DNA of 64,000 nucleotides. It comes from Oscillospiraceae bacterium (GTDB lineage: Bacteria > Bacillota > Clostridia > Oscillospirales > Ruminococcaceae). The notes beneath the pieces are model-generated. The model worked only from the letters and a program-made list of their open reading frames with translations, had not been told where the DNA came from and searched no databases. How positions within the stretch are numbered: the stretch's first letter is position 1; every line of letters starts with the position of its first letter. Location: NCBI GenBank assembly GCA_017847885.1, contig JAGAUA010000020.1, positions 62,001 through 126,000 of the forward strand. The letters run 5' to 3'. The position numbers were made by a program, and so were the translations under genes. Of the stretch, positions 57,844 through 64,000 are shown piece by piece.

Positions 57844-60800
57844 CTAAGACCAAATTCTGCGGAACATTTTCATTACCTCGTTCATGTCTATCGGTTTTGT
57901 AAGGTGACCGTTCATTCCGCACTCAACGGATTTTTTCATGTCCTCGTCAAAAGCGTTTGCTGTCATGGCAACTATCGGCACGGAGGAAGCGTCCTCCCTG
58001 TCAAGGTCGCGTATCGCCTTGGTTGCCTCAATGCCGCCCATTACAGGCATTCTGATGTCCATAAGTATCGCGTCGAAGTAGCCTATATCGGAGCTTCCGA
58101 ACTTTTCCACCGCCTCGCTGCCGTTTTCGGCAACCTCGGTCTTTATGCCCTGCGCCTCGATAAGAGTGCGTGCTATCTCGATGTTAAGCTCGTCGTCCTC
58201 AACGATAAGTATGCGCTTTGAAGCAAAATCTACCTCCGCAAGTCCCTCGCGGCTGTCTGTTTCAACAGGTTCGGTTATCTTCATGGGCAGGGTGAAGAAG
58301 AATTCCGAGCCCTCGCCCAGCTTGCTCTGCACCTCAAGCTTGCCGCCCAGAAGCTGAACAAGATTGCTGCTGATAGCAAGACCCAGACCCGTTCCGCCGT
58401 ACTTGCGGACGGTGTTTGCGTCAGCCTGCTCGAAGCTGTTGAAGACCTTGCCGATATTCTCCTCGCTTATACCGATGCCCGTATCCTTTATGGAGAAGCT
58501 TACATTTACAACGCCGGGAATTTCGCTTTCCGCTTCGGAAATGCGCAGGTGTATGCCGCCCTTGCTTGTGAACTTGACCGCGTTGCCCATGATGTTGATA
58601 AGCACCTGCTTCAGTTTCAGCGGGTCGCCCAGCAGGTGGATATGGGGAGTATCCTTTTCCACTCTGAACCATATGCCCTTGCTTTCGGTCTGCACGCTTA
58701 TCATTGCGGCGGTATGCTCAATAAGCTCGTCAAGGTTGAAGTAGGTCTCCTCGGTAGTCATCTTTCCGCTTTCGATACGGGACATATCCAGTATGTCGTT
58801 AATTATCGAGAGCAGGTAATGGGACGAGCTGTCGATTTTTTTCAGGCAGTCGTTTACCCTCGGTGATACGTCATCGGAGGAAAGTGCAATTTCCGTCATG
58901 CCGATAATAGCGTTCATCGGCGTTCTTATCTCGTGGGACATTTTTGACAGGAATTCGCTCTTTGCGCGGCTTTCCGCAGAAGTTCTGGACTTGGAAATAT
59001 ACGCCGAAACTATCTTTGTAAGCTCGCTGAGACAGCTGATAAATTCATCGGTCTCCTCTTCGCAGCACTCATACACGATTGTGCCCATAAGCGTGTCGTT
59101 GTCGAACATCGGTATGGTGTAAGCCGTGCCGTCGCTGACCATTTTTCCTGCGTCGGGACAAGCGTCCTTTTCGTAATGAGCCTTGTCGGCGATCATACAG
59201 CTATGTGCGCGGAAGCCGCTGTCTATCTCGGCTATCCTCGCCTTGCCCAAGGTATAGGTCTTGACCTCGATGGGAGCAATGTCGGCTCTGTGCCATTGGT
59301 CGAGAATTCTTACTGTGTTGTAGTCCCTGTTTATGTCAAAGATGATAATGCGGCTTGCTTTAAGCGTTCTTCCTGCCTTTTGGAGGAAGACCTTCAGCGC
59401 CATGCCGAAATCTTCGGTCTTTTCAAACAGGCTGAAGGTAAAGGAAACGATGTCGGTATTATCGGTGATGCTGTTTCTGTAAACCATGCTTTCGGGCTTT
59501 TTGTAATTAGCGTTGAAGTCATTGACAAAGTCTGTGCGGTCGGCGATCTCGTCCTCAAAAACAACATTTCCAAGCTCATCGCGGAATTTCTCCGCCGCTT
59601 CCAGCGCAAGACGGGTCTTCGCCCTTGAAGAGGTAAGGTTTTCATTTCCTGTTTTCAGGTAAAGTCCCACAAAAACTTCAAGGTCTATCTCGCCGCGGTA
59701 GATATTTTCGATTTCGTCTGCAACAGCGCGGAAAAGGCTTCTTGCGTCGTCCTTAGAGGAAAGTTCGGTAAGCACCACAAATTCGTTTGCGATGCCGCGG
59801 TAAATGATGAAATCATCAAGAGCGTATTTTCTGATGACCACGGAAGCCTCTTCAAAAATAGCGTCGCAGAATATCTGACCGTACCGCATAAAGATCTGCT
59901 CCATGGGTTCTATCTTGATTATCGCGGAGATAGTGGGTTTGTCGCCTGTTTCGATTATGTAACGGGAAGCGAGTATCTTTCCGTACTCCATTTTGTAAAA
60001 GCTTGTAACGGGGTCGCGTCTTTCTCTGTCAAGCCTTGCAAGCTCAAGCTCCTTCTGCTCGGTAATATCCTTTGCGCTGGCAATTACACGTATAAGCCTG
60101 CCGCTGCTGTCGTAAACGCTTTTGCTTTTTGTAAGCGACCACATATAGCCCGACGGTCTGCTGTGATCGATTATTTTAACGACTATGCCGTTTTCGTCTA
60201 TTTTGCCCGAAATAAAGTCAATGAGGTCGGGAATATATTCGGGAGGGCATACCTGTCCCGTCTCAATAAGGCTGCGGAAATTTTCGTATTTCCTTGTGAT
60301 AAGGTCGTCCTCGGCATTTTTTCTGAAATAGCAGGTGTAAAAAATATCGGTTTGGCAGTCGTATTCAAGGATATTTCCGTCAATATTGCGCAGCGCGATA
60401 AGATAGCGCTCCCGCTCCGTGATAAGCTTGTTATGGTACTCTATTCGCTTTTCGCTCAATTCGTTCAGCGTGACCGAAAGGTCGCTGATCTCCGAAATAC
60501 GGGTGTCTATAACGTCGATAACATTGTTTGTTCCCGACGTCTTTAAGCTGTCGGCAAGAGCCTTTATCGGCTTTGAAGTATATCTTGCGGTAAAGTAAAC
60601 CGTTCCTGCGCCTATAATTACCGCAATCAAAAGCGCTGAAAAAAGCCGCCGGTTTATTATACCCGAATTGCCGTAGATACTGTCTTCGTCCGTAACGGCA
60701 ATAACAGCACGTTCTGCCAGCTCATAGGGTGAATCATTTGCATAAATATTGAGGACATTTACAGCGCAGTATGCAGGCTCGCCGTTGATTTCCGCGCTTT

Positions 60801-61791
60801 TTATCTTTTTAAGGACGTTTCTGTCCGTGTCCTCAAAGTTCATTGTATTTCCCTCGTAGCGGTTGATACCGGTACGGCTTTCGGAAATCGCTCTGATATA
60901 TGCCGAATTGCCCTGTTCACCCAAGTCGGCAAGCATATAGAAGCTGTTATCCGAAGGGTTTTCCTCCGTTCCCGAAAGATACTCCATGAAGTTGCTTATC
61001 GAAACGGATACACCGACAACGCCGTACACAGAGCCGTTGTAAACAAGCGGTTCCGAGTAGGTGATAATGCGTTCGGTCTCAAATTCGTTTCCGTAGGAAA
61101 GATAGAAAGGTCCGCTCCATAAGCCGAGACTTTTTCCGCTTATGCCGGGGTAAGCGTGAGCGGCTTCGGTGACCGTAAAGAAGAAGTCCATGTCCGTTAC
61201 TTCGGGAGAATACTGATACTCTCTGCTCCATGAAAAATCAAGAGGAATGTCAAAATCGGAAGCCGCCGCGGCAGGTCCTCTTTCAAGCATGATATCGGAG
61301 TAATCAGAGGGCGTGTCGTTTACGTCGCTGTCCTTGAAAAAGAGTCCCTGATAGGACTTGGAAGCAGACCTGTCGGGTACGCCGTCCGAGTCGGAAAGCA
61401 CGAGAAAAACTCCGTTTACGGAATTCATCCGAAGGGTATCCAGCATATCGTCGGAAATATCCAGCAGGAATTTGTGAGTCTTTACATTGTTGCTCAAAAA
61501 CTCGTTCACAGTAATATTTCCGTCCGCCATTATCTCCGCGCATTTTTGGTTTGCCGCTTCGGTAACAGAGGCAAGATTGCTCCAGCTGCGGGTCATTTCC
61601 GTTTCAAGATAAGCCGTGCGTTCGGAAGCCGTGTGGGCAAAATTATTCTCACCCGTTATATCGAGAATTTCCGTAGTATTTGTAAGCGCAAGGGTACCGT
61701 AAAAAACAACAGCCTGAAGTATCGCCACCGCCATAAGCGGAACGATAAGGCTTTTCATCAAAGTATGCTTTTGTCCCTTATTCTTTTTCAT
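57844..61791 (-). CDS. Hybrid sensor histidine kinase with dCache, PAS, degenerate GGDEF and GAF
   Basis: 1315 residues. Order: membrane segment (12-37), extracellular dCache-like sensor (about 40-380), membrane segment (383-402), HAMP-like helix, PAS (about 460-580), GGDEF-like domain (590-748) whose active motif reads GIANEF at 666-671 and so is inactive, GAF-like domain (about 780-930), HisKA with His953 (SKMSHEIRTPMN), HATPase with N-box and DTGIGIS (1103) and GGTGLGL (1133), receiver (1193-1310) with phospho-acceptor Asp1245 in LMDIRMP and Lys1299. A phosphorelay sensor for an outside ligand; the dead GGDEF may bind GTP or c-di-GMP. No response regulator or Hpt gene is linked. Promoter at 61865-61893. 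Confidence 0.95.
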   Translation of the reverse strand: MKKNKGQKHTLMKSLIVPLMAVAILQAVVFYGTLALTNTTEILDITGENNFAHTASERTAYLETEMTRSWSNLASVTEAANQKCAEIMADGNITVNEFLSNNVKTHKFLLDISDDMLDTLRMNSVNGVFLVLSDSDGVPDRSASKSYQGLFFKDSDVNDTPSDYSDIMLERGPAAAASDFDIPLDFSWSREYQYSPEVTDMDFFFTVTEAAHAYPGISGKSLGLWSGPFYLSYGNEFETERIITYSEPLVYNGSVYGVVGVSVSISNFMEYLSGTEENPSDNSFYMLADLGEQGNSAYIRAISESRTGINRYEGNTMNFEDTDRNVLKKIKSAEINGEPAYCAVNVLNIYANDSPYELAERAVIAVTDEDSIYGNSGIINRRLFSALLIAVIIGAGTVYFTARYTSKPIKALADSLKTSGTNNVIDVIDTRISEISDLSVTLNELSEKRIEYHNKLITERERYLIALRNIDGNILEYDCQTDIFYTCYFRKNAEDDLITRKYENFRSLIETGQVCPPEYIPDLIDFISGKIDENGIVVKIIDHSRPSGYMWSLTKSKSVYDSSGRLIRVIASAKDITEQKELELARLDRERRDPVTSFYKMEYGKILASRYIIETGDKPTISAIIKIEPMEQIFMRYGQIFCDAIFEEASVVIRKYALDDFIIYRGIANEFVVLTELSSKDDARSLFRAVADEIENIYRGEIDLEVFVGLYLKTGNENLTSSRAKTRLALEAAEKFRDELGNVVFEDEIADRTDFVNDFNANYKKPESMVYRNSITDNTDIVSFTFSLFEKTEDFGMALKVFLQKAGRTLKASRIIIFDINRDYNTVRILDQWHRADIAPIEVKTYTLGKARIAEIDSGFRAHSCMIADKAHYEKDACPDAGKMVSDGTAYTIPMFDNDTLMGTIVYECCEEETDEFISCLSELTKIVSAYISKSRTSAESRAKSEFLSKMSHEIRTPMNAIIGMTEIALSSDDVSPRVNDCLKKIDSSSHYLLSIINDILDMSRIESGKMTTEETYFNLDELIEHTAAMISVQTESKGIWFRVEKDTPHIHLLGDPLKLKQVLINIMGNAVKFTSKGGIHLRISEAESEIPGVVNVSFSIKDTGIGISEENIGKVFNSFEQADANTVRKYGGTGLGLAISSNLVQLLGGKLEVQSKLGEGSEFFFTLPMKITEPVETDSREGLAEVDFASKRILIVEDDELNIEIARTLIEAQGIKTEVAENGSEAVEKFGSSDIGYFDAILMDIRMPVMGGIEATKAIRDLDREDASSVPIVAMTANAFDEDMKKSVECGMNGHLTKPIDMNEVMKMFRRIWS

Positions 61792-61864
61792 AATAATGAC
61801 CGCACCCCTTGTTGATAAATTTTTTTACGCATGAAAACTGACTTAAAATTATGTATTATCACAT

Positions 61865-61893
61865 ATTATACCATATCTAAATATTTTTTTCAA
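61865..61893 (-). promoter_or_regulatory. Promoter of the hybrid kinase gene
   Basis: Minus strand TTGAAA (61888-61893), 17-base spacer, TATAAT (61865-61870), 74 bases before the ATG and 3 bases after the oxidoreductase stop. Confidence 0.82.
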
Positions 61894-61896
61894 CAA

Positions 61897-62883
61897 TTAT
61901 TCACCATTATATGAAAAATTCCACTGTTTTCTCAGCGCGTCCATGATTTTCATTACCCCCACGGTATCGGAAAGGGGATTGAGACGGCTTTCGGGAAGTC
62001 CCTCCGAAAGACAGCTTTGCGCTTCTTTTATTTCGTATTCATAGCCGTTGCAAAGGTGGGGAGTAACGCTTTCCTCAAGGAGCTTGCCGTTTTTGTCGAA
62101 AAGGCGAACGGTGTCCGTGCAGAAAAACCACGGGTCAAAGGCTATCCTGCCCTCCGTGCCGACGATGACAGCGCGGTTCTCGTTTTCCATGTCAAAGCCC
62201 GAGGTAATGCTTGCAAAGGCGTTCGGGTACTTCATAATGACAGCCTCGTCCATGTCAACGCCGAGACCGCCCACGTATGCCGAGGAGTTTATTTCGCAAG
62301 GCTCAAAGCCGAGAAAAGCCGTAACAAAGCTGATTGGGTATACACCCAAATCAAGGAGCGAGCCGCCGCCCAGCTCGGGACGGAAAAGCCTGTCCGTGGG
62401 GTCGAAGTCAACGGGGTTGGAAAAGTCCGCGCGTATAGCCCGTATTTCGCCTATCCTGCCCTCGGAAGCCCACTTCTTAGCCGTAAGAAACGCAGGCTGG
62501 CACTTCATCCACATTGCCTCCATGAAAAAAAGTTTTTTCTCCCTTGCATTGGAAATAAGCTCTTCAAGCTGTGCGGAATTGAGGGTTATACTCTTTTCGC
62601 AAAGCACGTTTTTCCCGTGCTCAAAGCAAAGCTTCACATTTTCATAGTGGCAGCTCATTGGCGAGGCAACATAAATGATATCCACGTTGGGGTCGGCGGC
62701 AAGCTCCTCATAGCTTCCGTAAAAGCGTTCCGCGCCGTATAAACTGCCGAATTCCGCAGCTTTTTCCCCACTTCTCGAAGCGCAGGCGTAAAGCCTTGCG
62801 TCGGAAACGGAATTCACAGCCTTTGCAAAGGTGTGAGCAATTTTTCCCGTGGCAAGAATACCCCAGTTGGTAATTTCAGACAT
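61897..62883 (-). CDS. Gfo/Idh/MocA-family oxidoreductase
   Basis: 328 residues. Rossmann domain (WGILATGKIAHTFAKAV) with the EKSITLN Lys motif of the family (CEKSITLN) and C-terminal alpha/beta domain with PVDFDPTDRLFRPELGGGSLLDLGVYP. Acts on sugars, inositols or dihydrodiols with NAD(P); the substrate is unknown. The GGGSLLDLGVYPI segment resembles trans-1,2-dihydrobenzenediol dehydrogenase-like members. GGAAAGGAG precedes the ATG, 18 bases after the small gene upstream. Confidence 0.93.
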   Translation of the reverse strand: MSEITNWGILATGKIAHTFAKAVNSVSDARLYACASRSGEKAAEFGSLYGAERFYGSYEELAADPNVDIIYVASPMSCHYENVKLCFEHGKNVLCEKSITLNSAQLEELISNAREKKLFFMEAMWMKCQPAFLTAKKWASEGRIGEIRAIRADFSNPVDFDPTDRLFRPELGGGSLLDLGVYPISFVTAFLGFEPCEINSSAYVGGLGVDMDEAVIMKYPNAFASITSGFDMENENRAVIVGTEGRIAFDPWFFCTDTVRLFDKNGKLLEESVTPHLCNGYEYEIKEAQSCLSEGLPESRLNPLSDTVGVMKIMDALRKQWNFSYNGE

Positions 62884-62901
62884 AGCAATGCTCCTTTCCC
62901 G

Positions 62902-63243
62902 TTATTCTTCGGTTTTGTTCCATATTCCCTTTTCGGGTGGGATACTCCAATATCCGCGGCTTTTGGGCAGCAGGGTATGCTCCTTGTGCCAGATGCGGAA
63001 CTGCTCCTCAACCCAATCGCAGGCGGCGTGGTAGCCGTCACGGGTGATGTCGAATTCCGCCTCGGAAACAAGCTCCGACTTTTCAAAGCAGTTTATGCCG
63101 TACCACACCTGCGCAAGCAGCTTTTCCTTTGGCGTAAAGCGGAAGTTGAAGTCGTCCTGCTTGTCGCCTCGCTTGTTGCCGCTGTATTTTCCGCCCATGT
63201 CGAAATATTCGAATTCGGGTATCTTAAACACTCTTTCTTCCAT
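62902..63243 (-). CDS. Hypothetical protein (113 residues)
   Basis: Soluble, aromatic-rich protein with no family I recognise: MEERVFKIPEFEYFDMGGKY start, FRFTPKEKLLAQVWYGINCF in the middle, then WVEEQFRIWHKEHTLLP. One Cys pair is not conserved-looking. AAAAGGAATG precedes the ATG at 63243. Linked to the oxidoreductase gene (18-base gap), so expressed with it. Confidence 0.82.
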   Translation of the reverse strand: MEERVFKIPEFEYFDMGGKYSGNKRGDKQDDFNFRFTPKEKLLAQVWYGINCFEKSELVSEAEFDITRDGYHAACDWVEEQFRIWHKEHTLLPKSRGYWSIPPEKGIWNKTEE

Positions 63244-63355
63244 ATGATCATTCCTTTTAAGGTAATGCTACAATTATACCACATTTTTCGGTATCATTCA
63301 AGCTTTCTTGCAAGAAGCTGCGGAGAAATCAAAAGTGGCTTTGCATTTTTTGCAA

Positions 63356-63384
63356 TTGACTTTTACTTATGATTTTGTTATAAT
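63356..63384 (+). promoter_or_regulatory. Sigma-70 promoter of the GNAT gene
   Basis: TTGACT (63356-63361), 17-base spacer, TATAAT (63379-63384), 39 bases before the ATG. Upstream AGCTT(T)CTTGCAAG(A)AGCT at 63301-63319 is a near palindrome. Confidence 0.85.
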
Positions 63385-63423
63385 AAGCAAAGCGATAAAT
63401 CGGAAATGGTGGGGAGATATTAA

Positions 63424-63879
63424 ATGGAAAAAGCAAAATATTGCTTTAAAAAGTTAGACGAAAGTGCAATTTCTATTATCAAAGAATTGTTTGTCAGTGT
63501 TTTTTCAAATGAACCGTGGAATGATGATTGGTCAGATGAAAATCAACTGCATTTGTATATACAAGATTTAATAGGGCAAAGCAACTCCTTGACTTTCGGA
63601 TTGTTTGAAGGAACAGAATTGATTGGCATCTCTATGGGGCATATAAAGCATTGGTATACCGGCACAGAATACCTTATTAATGAATTATGCATCGACAACA
63701 CTAAACAGGGGCAAGGAATCGGTACGATGTTTCTGAATATGATAGAAAGGAATTGCAAGGAGCTTGGATTGACGCATATTTTTTTACTGACGGAAAACGA
63801 TGTTCCGGCATTTGAGTTTTACAAGAAAAATGGATTTTGTGAATTAGAAAATAGTGTGTCATTTGCCAAGGAACTATAA
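63424..63879 (+). CDS. GNAT acetyltransferase (aminoglycoside 6'-acetyltransferase-like)
   Basis: 151 residues, one GNAT domain: ELIGISMGHIKHWYTGTEY, acetyl-CoA loop KQGQGIGTMFLNMIE and FYKKNGFCELE. The general shape recalls AAC(6')-type and peptide-N-acetyltransferases, but the substrate is not provable. Unlike its neighbours the gene is AT-rich and uses TTA/TTG leucine and AAA/AAT codons freely, a sign of recent acquisition. GGGGAG precedes the ATG; own promoter and terminator make it a self-contained unit. Confidence 0.88.
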   Translation: MEKAKYCFKKLDESAISIIKELFVSVFSNEPWNDDWSDENQLHLYIQDLIGQSNSLTFGLFEGTELIGISMGHIKHWYTGTEYLINELCIDNTKQGQGIGTMFLNMIERNCKELGLTHIFLLTENDVPAFEFYKKNGFCELENSVSFAKEL

Positions 63880-63884
63880 AGAAA

Positions 63885-63914
63885 AGCCTGAGAAGATCAC
63901 ATTCTTCTCAGGCT
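63885..63914. terminator. Bidirectional terminator after the GNAT gene
   Basis: Perfect 12-bp stem AGCCTGAGAAGA/TCTTCTCAGGCT with a 6-base loop, followed by ATATTTCTTT; A-rich on the other side. Confidence 0.9.
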
Positions 63915-63940
63915 ATATTTCTTTACGGACTTTTGCGTTT

Positions 63941-64000
63941 TTATTCAAATTCTCTTATGGGAAGCTCCGAAGCGATCTGTATTTTCAGGTAAGTCGGTTT
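63941..64000 (-). CDS. C-terminal end of an unidentified minus-strand gene (partial)
   Basis: Minus-strand frame open from the window edge to a TAA at 63941, giving 19 residues ending ASELPIREFE. It converges on the bidirectional terminator, as expected of a real gene. Too short to name; it could be chance. Confidence 0.4.
   Translation of the reverse strand, partial: KPTYLKIQIASELPIREFE

Noticed and set aside
1..64000. tRNA, rRNA, insertion sequences, prophage
   Set aside because: No cloverleaf, rRNA-like core, transposase, integrase or phage structural motif was recognised while reading both strands.

Overview
The window looks like the chromosome of an anaerobic, spore-lineage Firmicute of the Clostridia, most likely a Ruminococcus-type gut or rumen bacterium. 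Grounds: AddAB in place of RecBCD, SpoIID and SpoVB homologues, class B sortases, RqcP/MazG/HU gene order like the Bacillus yab region, FeoAB, Gram-positive 17-bp-spaced TTGACA/TATAAT promoters and strong AGGAGG ribosome sites. It is mostly ordinary chromosome; no rRNA, tRNA, CRISPR array, prophage or insertion sequence was seen.

Layout. 1-5.2 kb: the end of purF, an ammonium channel fused to a PII signal domain, a 50-residue Asn/Gln-only-like protein, malQ and a zinc-ribbon protein. 5.3-13.1 kb (minus strand): an apparent operon of four tandem class B sortases, then a SpoIID-domain protein and pyrimidine-nucleoside phosphorylase. 13.4-23.2 kb (minus): thiI, cysteine desulfurase, a membrane protein with a helix-turn-helix domain, addA and addB. 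23.4-26.7 kb (minus): a GntR/YtrA-regulated ABC exporter with a DNA glycosylase at its end. 26.9-31.2 kb: a secreted YcdB-like/SLH protein, a secreted CAP-domain protein, DUF3783 and ArsC-like proteins. 31.4-33.7 kb: feoA-feoB behind a strong promoter with an iron-box-like palindrome. 33.7-34.2 kb: a gene-free stretch packed with hairpins. 34.2-37.6 kb (minus): SpoVB-like flippase, mazG, hup, rqcP and a DUF3006 protein.

37.7-44.8 kb: an aminotransferase, trpS, then a LacI regulator with a carbohydrate ABC importer lacking its own ATPase. 45.0-50.8 kb: ACT protein, hom and thrB (threonine branch), a GNAT protein, tsaE-tsaB (tRNA t6A), rpiB and upp. 50.9-54.2 kb: glmS, a family 2 glycosyltransferase and pyrophosphatase. 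54.3-63.9 kb: a small unknown protein, patatin lipase, C39-like peptidase, a membrane protein, an EamA transporter, a 1315-residue hybrid sensor kinase, a Gfo/Idh oxidoreductase and an AT-rich GNAT gene.

The most unusual signals are non-coding. (1) In three genes (addB, the third sortase, the ACT protein) a perfect hairpin sits between the Shine-Dalgarno sequence and the start codon; two share exactly the same 2-nt/9-nt geometry. (2) A family of TGTAGGGGCGG-ended hairpin units occurs in at least five intergenic regions, often as inverted pairs. (3) A roughly 300-bp run of eight or more consecutive hairpins follows feoB. (4) Promoters lie inside palindromes or overlap face to face at 3.0 and 5.3 kb. 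All functions are inferred from sequence reading only; no database search was run.
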